Positions 1 through 5,080 of a stretch of DNA of 16,631 nucleotides are shown here, one piece after another. Origin of the DNA: Elusimicrobiota bacterium. GTDB taxonomy: Bacteria; Elusimicrobiota; Elusimicrobia; JACQJN01. Position numbers and translations under genes: made by a program. The stretch spans positions 1 to 16,631 of the forward strand of contig JACQJN010000250.1 of the NCBI GenBank assembly GCA_016205085.1, given 5' to 3'. The notes beneath the pieces were generated by a model. It was given only the letters and a program-made list of their open reading frames with translations. It did no database searches and was not told where the DNA came from. Positions within the stretch are counted from its first letter, which is position 1; every line of letters begins with the position of its first letter.

Positions 1-279
1 GCACTATATTTAACATTAATAAATGCTACATTTATGTGCTACATTGCAAGGTTGCTAATTCGAACATGCCCGATCTGTCTTTTCGGTGTAGTATCCCTCC
101 AACAAACTGATCGGGGCGGGGATTGCTATTTCAGGAAGTCAGTCCAGGCGGGCGTTTTTTTCCGAGTTGTCATAAGTGGCAGAAGAAGGGAGTTGATAAA
201 AAACGCTTTACTGGGCATCTTTTTCAATCTAATGATACTATGGGGAACCCATTCAGCTCAAATATTTTGTAAGAGCGCA
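1..279. other. Left-edge region with no convincing gene
   Basis: I see no gene here that I can support. One plus-strand reading frame (34-297) is open, but it has no recognisable motif, no clear ribosome binding site, and its end overlaps the opposite-strand gene at 280-567. The region appears more A+T-rich than the core genes to the right. It holds a 9-bp direct repeat TGCTACATT (24-32 and 37-45), an imperfect inverted repeat (69-78 with 106-115), a T7 run near 154-160 without a preceding hairpin, and a 5-bp hairpin at 240-252 with no T-tract. None makes a standard terminator or RNA gene. Confidence 0.5.
69..115. repeat. Imperfect inverted repeat, 10-bp arms
   Basis: The arm CCCGATCTGT (69-78) is matched by ACTGATCGGG (106-115), with one mismatch in ten and a 27-nt spacer. 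No T-tract follows on either strand, so it is not a standard terminator. It could be a chance palindrome, a protein site or the remains of a repeat. Confidence 0.35.
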
Positions 280-567
280 CTAATCTCTAAATGCTGAGGC
301 AACCCAAATGATGCTGAGTAAAACAAAACCAATTGTCTTCATGGGATTCACTTCAATAGCATTACTAACAGCTTCAGCAATCGTAAGCTCGGCCACCCTA
401 GTCCACATGTAGATGATAAATAAGAAAAAGAGTACTGCTACGGGACGAATGATCTTTTGATGGGGAAGTCTTCTAGCACGTTCTTCAGTTATTTCAAATC
501 GATAGAGAAACGTCGCAATAACTAAGCAACCGAAGAAAATAATAGCTGCTAGAACGTATACATTCAT
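280..567 (-). CDS. Small three-helix membrane protein, unknown function
   Basis: This 95-residue protein is mostly hydrophobic. Three probable membrane segments are visible, at about residues 3-21, 40-58 and 75-92. A charged stretch with a cluster of Arg and Lys (about 24-41) separates the first two, which suggests a cytoplasmic loop. I recognise no family. The ATG at 567 is preceded by only a weak purine-rich stretch (AAGAGCGGATAAG). The gene stands apart from the operon to its right, separated by a terminator-like hairpin (666-690) and a 134-nt gap that holds an 8-bp inverted repeat. The reading frame is clean and the hydrophobic pattern is regular, so I think it is real, but function cannot be inferred. 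Confidence 0.6.
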   Translation of the reverse strand: MNVYVLAAIIFFGCLVIATFLYRFEITEERARRLPHQKIIRPVAVLFFLFIIYMWTRVAELTIAEAVSNAIEVNPMKTIGFVLLSIIWVASAFRD

Positions 568-589
568 CCGGTCTTATCCGCTCTTAAAA

Positions 590-617
590 CAACTAAGGGT
601 TGAGCGATGCTTAGTTG
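590..617. repeat. Perfect 8-bp inverted repeat upstream of the small membrane-protein gene
   Basis: CAACTAAG (590-597) and CTTAGTTG (610-617) are perfect inverted copies with a 12-nt spacer. The nearer arm ends 22 nt before the ATG at 567, so the element falls where a 5'UTR hairpin or a dimeric repressor site would lie. No T-tract follows in the minus direction, which argues against a terminator. Its role is inference. Confidence 0.4.
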
Positions 618-665
618 AAGTAAATCTCTTGTCTACTGTGATTTTTGGCTGTTTCTTTTATTCAG

Positions 666-690
666 AAAAGGGTGCCCTTTGAGGAGGGCA
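666..690 (-). terminator. Probable intrinsic terminator of the rpmB-recG-coaD-mrp operon
   Basis: On the minus strand, TGCCCT (690-685), a 6-nt loop and AGGGCA (678-673) form a 6-bp GC-rich stem. Three C residues and then a short TTTT (669-666) follow. It begins 11 nt after the stop codon of the zinc-ribbon/PCP_red gene. The T-tract is short and set back from the stem, so termination may be only partial. Confidence 0.55.
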
Positions 691-701
691 GCGGGTCAAA
701 T

Positions 702-1247
702 TCACATAAATCGGGTTTTGGCTTGATCCATCAAAGCCTCGTCCACGGTCTCCACGCCAGACTCCCGGGCCATACTCTCAATCATCTGCTTGGCAAATGA
801 GCGCACAGGTGCAGGAACATTTTCTAATCTCTTAGCCGCTCCTTCTGTCCAGGCCATCTCCCCACTGACCGTCCCCTCCGCAGAGCTGCGAGGACCCGCG
901 GTCCCCATAGAAAGGGGACCCTGTCCGCTGGTCATCTCCGCCACAGTATTGGCAAAAGGGCATTTTCCCATGCTGTCTTTGATGGTTTGAGAAACTGGTT
1001 CTAGGGGATCGCTATTTGCTTTCTTTAACATGGATTGAGTCAATTCAAAAGGCGCAGGTGGCGTCTCCCGGCCACCCAGGGTGACTCCCAAAGCGGAAAC
1101 AAGCTGTGTCTCACCAGCATTGGTTACCATGGAAAATGTCGCTCGGCACTGCGGACAACGAAACGTAATACCCAAGCTGTTGACACCAGGCTCCTCCACC
1201 TTCTGGAAAGCCATGTAAACTTCGCAAGTGCGGCAGACAAACTTCAT
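702..1247 (-). CDS. Zinc-ribbon protein with C-terminal PCP_red-like domain
   Basis: The 181-residue protein has two recognisable ends. The N-terminus carries two Cys pairs, CRTC (residues 5-8) and CPQC (31-34), a typical zinc-ribbon or rubredoxin-like knuckle. The last ~50 residues, from the Trp-Thr-Glu-Gly segment onward (WTEGAAKRL, ENVPAPVRSFAK), fit the PCP_red family (PF08369). That domain is known from the C-terminus of the light-independent protochlorophyllide reductase subunit BchB/ChlB, but also occurs as a stand-alone or Mrp-linked domain in non-phototrophs. The middle is low-complexity, rich in Gly, Ser and Thr, with one more Cys in KCPF. The ATG overlaps the mrp stop as ATGA, so the two are probably translated together. 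No other photosynthesis gene is present, so a role in chlorophyll synthesis is not implied. A metal- or cofactor-related partner of Mrp is inference. Confidence 0.75.
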   Translation of the reverse strand: MKFVCRTCEVYMAFQKVEEPGVNSLGITFRCPQCRATFSMVTNAGETQLVSALGVTLGGRETPPAPFELTQSMLKKANSDPLEPVSQTIKDSMGKCPFANTVAEMTSGQGPLSMGTAGPRSSAEGTVSGEMAWTEGAAKRLENVPAPVRSFAKQMIESMARESGVETVDEALMDQAKTRFM

Positions 1248-2131
1248 AGAGAGTCGTGAGTTGAGAGTTTTGAGTTGAGAGTTTTGGATTCCGGAATTAA
1301 TATCTTGCCAACCAACTTTTGGGCAATTTCTGAAAACAAAATACCGATAGGATGGCCCGCCACAAGAGGTTTACCGGAATCGAGACTCTTGGAAAGATCC
1401 GCATCAAAGGGAACACGACCCAGAACCTCCTGCCCTTGAATATCCGGGGAGGTAAAGAGATTAGAAAAATTTTCCACGACCCCTAAAACACGAATACCCA
1501 AATCCAGGGCATACTGTTTAGACCGTTCCACTACAGAGCGCGAAACCCCTGAACCTGTGGTGACAAAAACGGCTCCATCCATGTCCGGCATGTATTGTAG
1601 GATGGCGGGGGGCTTGTCTGCCGCTGCGCCGGGCGGCAAGTCCAAGAGCAGAAAATCTAGGGTCCCCCACCTCACATCCCCCAGAAACTCCCTCAAGGTA
1701 CTGCTTTCCATCATGCCCAGCCACACCGGGGTGAGATCCATGGGCCCCTTCCACCGAATGGGTTCCGCCTTTTTAAGCAAAAAGGCCATCGAGGCCACCT
1801 TGATGCCTAAGGGACCCTCCAAAGGTTCGACTTCTGGTGACTTGTGGAAAGACCAAGTTTTTCCCTCTAACCCCAGCATGAGAGGGATGGAAGGGCCGTT
1901 CAAATCCGCATCCAGAATCCCTACCTTAAAACTTTTTCGAGCCAATGCCAACGCCAACTGCGCGGTGACGGTACTCTTGCCCACACCACCCTTCCCGCTC
2001 ATGATGAATATCTTATGCCGGATTCGGGAAAGACGCAGCTTCACCTTTTGGACTTGATCCGCCAGTTGCCTCTGGACCTTGGCATCATCCCCAAACTCAA
2101 TTTTATCCAGAATAGATTTCAATTCGGCCAT
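1244..2131 (-). CDS. mrp: Mrp/NBP35-family P-loop ATPase lacking the usual CxxC
   Basis: The protein has 295 residues. After a ~37-residue charged helical N-terminus comes the deviant Walker A SGKGGVGKST (about 45-54), followed by LDADLNGPSIP and the DLPPG switch region, all diagnostic of the Mrp/ApbC/NBP35 iron-sulfur carrier ATPases. No N-terminal DUF59/MIP18 domain is present. Where most Mrp proteins have an N-M-S motif followed by CPxC, the dimer-bridging [4Fe-4S] site, this one reads VVENFSNLFTSPDIQG, with no cysteine. The segment after LPPG also differs from the common PPGTGD form. The C-terminal tail is encoded by a tandem repeat (1256-1290) and looks non-conserved. It lies 21 nt after coaD with no clear Shine-Dalgarno sequence. 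It overlaps the downstream PCP_red gene by 4 nt. Without the Cys pair, an Fe-S carrier role is uncertain; ATP-dependent metal or cofactor handling is the fallback. Confidence 0.9.
   Translation of the reverse strand: MAELKSILDKIEFGDDAKVQRQLADQVQKVKLRLSRIRHKIFIMSGKGGVGKSTVTAQLALALARKSFKVGILDADLNGPSIPLMLGLEGKTWSFHKSPEVEPLEGPLGIKVASMAFLLKKAEPIRWKGPMDLTPVWLGMMESSTLREFLGDVRWGTLDFLLLDLPPGAAADKPPAILQYMPDMDGAVFVTTGSGVSRSVVERSKQYALDLGIRVLGVVENFSNLFTSPDIQGQEVLGRVPFDADLSKSLDSGKPLVAGHPIGILFSEIAQKLVGKILIPESKTLNSKLSTHDSL
1256..1290. repeat. Five degenerate 7-bp repeats at the mrp 3' end
   Basis: Read on the plus strand, the tract splits into GTGAGTT, GAGAGTT, TTGAGTT, GAGAGTT and TTGGATT. Within it GAGTTGAGAGTTTT is duplicated perfectly (1258-1271 and 1272-1285). 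It encodes part of the last residues of Mrp, a poorly conserved tail. A similar five-unit heptad tract lies inside lpxB (11808-11842). Confidence 0.8.
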
Positions 2132-2152
2132 GCTGGGAGTATTGTACTAAAT

Positions 2153-2632
2153 TCAGCGAAACTTCTGGCGGAGGGCCTTTTCTACGGCAGGAGGGACGAA
2201 TTTCTTGAGATCGCCTTTGAGAGCCGCCACTTCCTTGACCATGGAAGAGGAAAGATAGGTGTAATCCTCCCCCGGCATCAAAAAAACAGTTTCCACTTCC
2301 TTATATAGGCTGCGGTTCATGGAAGCTATTTGGAACTCATATTCCAAGTCGGAAACAGCTCTGAGGCCACGGATGACCACCTTCACGTTTTTGGATTTTA
2401 GGTGATCCACTAAAAGTCCCGAGAAGCTGCCCACCTCCACCTGGGAATTATCCTTAAGGCATTCCTTTATAAGAGATATTCTCTCCTGAAGGGTGAACGT
2501 GGATTTCTTTTGAGGATTGTCCGAGACAACCACAACGAGCTTATCAAAAATCTCGCAGGCCCGCTGGATAATATCGAGATGTCCATAGGTGATTGGATCA
2601 AAACTTCCAGGATAAACCGCTATTTTTGCCAT
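2153..2632 (-). CDS. coaD: Phosphopantetheine adenylyltransferase (PPAT)
   Basis: CoaD transfers AMP from ATP to 4'-phosphopantetheine, the penultimate step of coenzyme A synthesis, in the cytosol. The 159-residue length is normal. The nucleotidyltransferase motif TxGH is present as GSFDPITYGHLD near the N-terminus. The substrate-binding RGLRAVSDLEYE stretch (around residue 88) and the C-terminal LSSSMVKEVA segment, equivalent to the ISST motif, are also present. The ATG at 2632 is preceded by GGTAAGTAGAT, a weak ribosome binding site. A perfect stem-loop ends 7 nt before the ATG and could mask it. The gene lies between recG (105-nt gap) and mrp (21-nt gap), in the same direction. Confidence 0.97.
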   Translation of the reverse strand: MAKIAVYPGSFDPITYGHLDIIQRACEIFDKLVVVVSDNPQKKSTFTLQERISLIKECLKDNSQVEVGSFSGLLVDHLKSKNVKVVIRGLRAVSDLEYEFQIASMNRSLYKEVETVFLMPGEDYTYLSSSMVKEVAALKGDLKKFVPPAVEKALRQKFR

Positions 2633-2639
2633 ATCTACT

Positions 2640-2667
2640 TACCTGGCGCATTATATTGCGCCAGGTA
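2640..2667 (-). promoter_or_regulatory. Perfect 11-bp stem-loop directly upstream of coaD
   Basis: On the minus strand TACCTGGCGCA (2667-2657), a 6-nt loop ATATAA and TGCGCCAGGTA (2650-2640) form an uninterrupted 11-bp stem. Only 7 nt separate it from the coaD ATG, and its 3' arm contains the AGGT that is the best Shine-Dalgarno candidate. No U-tract follows, so an intrinsic recG terminator is unlikely. It may be a translational control hairpin, an RNA-processing site between recG and coaD, or a small dispersed palindromic (REP-like) repeat. Confidence 0.6.
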
Positions 2668-2699
2668 CCAGCGGGAAGGAAGTACACATTGCCCACAGG

Positions 2700-2723
2700 T
2701 ATCATCTTATCAACTTATCATCT
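2700..2723. repeat. Three 8-bp tandem repeats between recG and coaD
   Basis: The plus strand reads TATCATCT, TATCAACT and TATCATCT back to back, then a related TCAATAAA. It lies in the 105-nt recG-coaD gap, 14 nt after the recG stop. No gene or terminator explains it. Its short-period character matches the tracts in mrp and lpxB. Confidence 0.75.
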
Positions 2724-2737
2724 TCAATAAAAGTTGC

Positions 2738-4813
2738 CTATGCCAGATCGATCCAGTGCCACCTGTTCTGGTACATGGCGATGAGTTTTCTTCGGATGGC
2801 CTGATGCTTCGGTTGAGAAAGAGTTGGATCCTGTTCCATAATCCTGGAGCCGTCTTCGCGCGCCCTGATGAGAAGCGCCGAATCCTTCAGGATATTCCCC
2901 ACCTTGAGATGAAAATCTCCATGCTGTTCTGTTCCCAAAATTTCTCCTGGGCCGCGGTGCTTTAAATCTTCTTCTCCGATTTTGAAACCATCGGTGGTCT
3001 CACAGATGACCCGAATGCGGCCTTCCGCTTCGGTCGTTTTGGGCTCCGCCACCATTAGACAACAGGAGTTTGCCTCTCCACGCCCAATTCTGCCCCGGAG
3101 CTGATGCAGACTAGCCAATCCAAACCGGTCGGCATTCTGAACCATCATCACGGTGGCATTAGGCACATCCACTCCCACCTCAATGACAGGGGTAGCCACC
3201 AAAATATCCCACAATCCTAAGGAAAACTCCTCCATGGTTTTTGCCTTTTGAGCTCCTTGCATCTGCCCATGGACAAGCGCCACCTTCAGATCGCCAAATA
3301 CCTCACGTTTGAGTCTTTCAAACTCCTTCCTGGCCGCTTTGAGATCCCTGTGGCCGGATTCTTCAATGATAGGATAAACAATATAGGATTGGTGCCCCGC
3401 CTCCACTTCACTGCGGATGAAATCAAAACCTTCTTTTTCCGTTAAATGCCGAGTGGAAACAGGCTTTCTCCCGGGAGGCATCTCATCCAACGTAGAGACA
3501 TCCAGATCCCCATACAAAGCCAGCGCCAGTGTCCGGGGAATAGGCGTAGCCGTCATCACCAGAAGGTCCAGGGGAGGTCCTTTCTGGCGCAAAGTAGCCC
3601 TTTGGCGTACCCCAAACCGATGCTGTTCATCGATCACCGCTATCCTGAGCTTGGGGATGCGAACCTCCTCCTCCAGAAGGGCATGTGTTCCAATCACAAT
3701 ATCTATTTTCCCATCCTCTATCTCCTTTAAGAGTTCCTTCCTCTGGCCGGGCTTCGTGCGAGAAGTGAGCAGGGCATACCGGACAGGCAAATCCTTGAGG
3801 AACTTGTCGAATGTCACCAGATGCTGCTCCGCCAGAATCTCGGTAGGGGCCATGAAGACCCCCTGATATCCATTCTCCACACCCAGGAGCAAAGCGGAAA
3901 GGGCCACTACTGTCTTGCCTGAACCCACATCTCCCTGAAGAAGCCGAGTCATGGGCGTGGGCTGTTGCATATCCTGAAATATTTCGTTGATGACGCGCCT
4001 CTGAGCCTTGGTCAGATCAAACCCCAGGTGCTCCCGGAAAGGAGTCAAAAGATGTCTTTTGATTTCATAGCCATAGCTTTTTTGAACCCTCTTTGTTTGA
4101 CGCTGTTTGATGGCCCAGGCAAGAGAAAGAAGCAGAAATTCATCGTAGGCCAGCCGGGTCCTGGCGGCATCGCGCTCCTGAGAGGATTTAGGAAAATGCA
4201 ATCCCCACAGAGCCTGTTGTACCCCCAGAAGATCCCTCTTTTCAATCAAATCTCCAGGAAGGGGATCTTCTACCAGAGAGGCGTTGGAGGAAAGGGCCTG
4301 ATGAACGATTTCTCTCATGAAGGACTGCCTAAGTCCCTCCGTCAAAGGATACAGGGGGACGATGCGTCCCACATGCAGGGCCGCCTTTTCATCTTGGGTG
4401 GAATAGTATTCCTCCACCCTTATTTTAGAGGTGGGAAACAAAGAGTCCTCAGGTTTGCCTATAATCCAGAGGGGGTGTCCGGCGGCAATATCTTCTTTAA
4501 GAGGTTTGAATACATCGTACCGAAGGCTGGGGCGTTTGAACCAGACGGCCTCCCGCATCTGGCCATGGCCATTTTCCATCGTGGCCTTCAGAATGGCCAG
4601 TTTCAGACCCACCTGTTGAAACCGGGTTTTGGTAACCCGTCCTTTAAACACGGTAGGGCTGGAGATGGTTCTATCTTCCCACTCCCTGGGAAAGTGAAAA
4701 AGAAGATCTTCCACCAAATAGATCCCCAGGTGGGACAAAAGGCGTGACCGGCGCGGACCCACCCCTTTCAGATACTGAACGGAACTTTTAAGATACGCCG
4801 ATTTGGGACTCAA
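2738..4813 (-). CDS. recG: ATP-dependent DNA helicase RecG
   Basis: RecG is a superfamily 2 helicase that remodels stalled forks and branch-migrates Holliday junctions. The product has 691 residues, the usual full length. The N-terminal wedge/OB part opens with LKGVGPRRSRLL and FPREWEDR. The helicase core has Walker A GDVGSGKT (294-301), the DEQH box (395-398) preceding RFG, and TATPIPRT (421-428). Motifs V and VI follow, ATPVIEVGVDVPN and QLRGRIGRG. The C-terminus contains the RecG-specific RGPGEILGT. The only sensible start is TTG at 4813, because the conserved N-terminus begins just after it and no in-frame ATG precedes it. TGAGG (4825-4821) lies 7 nt upstream as a ribosome binding site. 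The start lies inside the 3' end of rpmB (26-nt overlap), which implies translational coupling. Confidence 0.97.
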   Translation of the reverse strand: MSPKSAYLKSSVQYLKGVGPRRSRLLSHLGIYLVEDLLFHFPREWEDRTISSPTVFKGRVTKTRFQQVGLKLAILKATMENGHGQMREAVWFKRPSLRYDVFKPLKEDIAAGHPLWIIGKPEDSLFPTSKIRVEEYYSTQDEKAALHVGRIVPLYPLTEGLRQSFMREIVHQALSSNASLVEDPLPGDLIEKRDLLGVQQALWGLHFPKSSQERDAARTRLAYDEFLLLSLAWAIKQRQTKRVQKSYGYEIKRHLLTPFREHLGFDLTKAQRRVINEIFQDMQQPTPMTRLLQGDVGSGKTVVALSALLLGVENGYQGVFMAPTEILAEQHLVTFDKFLKDLPVRYALLTSRTKPGQRKELLKEIEDGKIDIVIGTHALLEEEVRIPKLRIAVIDEQHRFGVRQRATLRQKGPPLDLLVMTATPIPRTLALALYGDLDVSTLDEMPPGRKPVSTRHLTEKEGFDFIRSEVEAGHQSYIVYPIIEESGHRDLKAARKEFERLKREVFGDLKVALVHGQMQGAQKAKTMEEFSLGLWDILVATPVIEVGVDVPNATVMMVQNADRFGLASLHQLRGRIGRGEANSCCLMVAEPKTTEAEGRIRVICETTDGFKIGEEDLKHRGPGEILGTEQHGDFHLKVGNILKDSALLIRAREDGSRIMEQDPTLSQPKHQAIRRKLIAMYQNRWHWIDLA

Positions 4814-5003
4814 AAGATGGCCTCACCACGCGTCCACTCTTAATGCAATCAGAACAGACGTAAGCGGTGCAAACCCGGCCATCCAAGACCAGCTTCTGGC
4901 GTTGGAGGTTAGGACGGAATATGCGGCGGACGGCCTTGTGGGAATGGCTATAGGAATTACCTGCCACTGGCCCCTTCTCACATAGTGCACAACGGAAAGC
5001 CAT
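4788..5003 (-). CDS. rpmB: Ribosomal protein bL28
   Basis: bL28 is a small basic protein of the large ribosomal subunit. From ATG 5003 it has 71 residues. The N-terminal CALCEKGP, the segment GNSYSHSHKAVRRIFRPNLQ and the C-terminal VCSDCIKSGRVV match the family. The two CxxC pairs (CALC and CSDC) make this the zinc-binding, C+ type. An in-frame TTG at 5018 would add five residues (MAAST), but the family starts with Met-Ala then an aromatic residue right before the first Cys pair, so ATG 5003 is preferred. No strong Shine-Dalgarno sequence precedes either. A sigma70-like promoter lies 32 nt upstream. The 3' end overlaps the recG start by 26 nt. Confidence 0.95.
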   Translation of the reverse strand: MAFRCALCEKGPVAGNSYSHSHKAVRRIFRPNLQRQKLVLDGRVCTAYVCSDCIKSGRVVRPSFESQIGVS

Positions 5004-5034
5004 AGTTGACGCTGCCAAATAAGCAGCATGGGAT

Positions 5035-5063
5035 ATTTTACCAAATTACTGATGCCTGCACAA
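5035..5063 (-). promoter_or_regulatory. Sigma70-like promoter for rpmB-recG-coaD
   Basis: On the minus strand TTGTGC (5063-5058) and TAAAAT (5040-5035) are separated by exactly 17 nt. The -10 box matches the consensus in 5 of 6 positions; the -35 box in only 3 of 6. Transcription would begin near 5028, leaving a ~25-nt leader before the rpmB ATG at 5003. It lies in the 77-nt divergent gap between rpmB and the plus-strand membrane-protein gene. I found no equally good promoter for the plus-strand gene. Confidence 0.5.
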
Positions 5064-5080
5064 ATTGATAAACTACCCCC

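Noticed and set aside
58..66. GTTCGAAT on the minus strand, like a tRNA T-loop
   Set aside because: The flanking bases do not pair into a T-stem, and no acceptor stem or anticodon arm can be drawn around it.
240..252. Hairpin ATGGG-GAA-CCCAT as terminator for the 280-567 gene
   Set aside because: The stem is only 5 bp and no T-tract follows on either strand.
34..297. Plus-strand open frame of 87 codons at the left edge
   Set aside because: No recognisable motif, no ribosome binding site, odd residue mix, and its end overlaps the better-supported minus-strand gene at 280-567.
702..1247. PCP_red domain as evidence for chlorophyll or bacteriochlorophyll synthesis
   Set aside because: No other DPOR or pigment gene is present, and the domain also occurs in non-phototrophs.
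3965..4747. 260-codon plus-strand open frame
   Set aside because: It lies wholly antisense to recG, whose motifs are intact, and shows no domain or start signal of its own.
5006..5039. TTGACG and a later TATTTT as a promoter for the plus-strand membrane gene
   Set aside because: The spacing of 22 nt is too long for a sigma70 promoter and no better pair was found.
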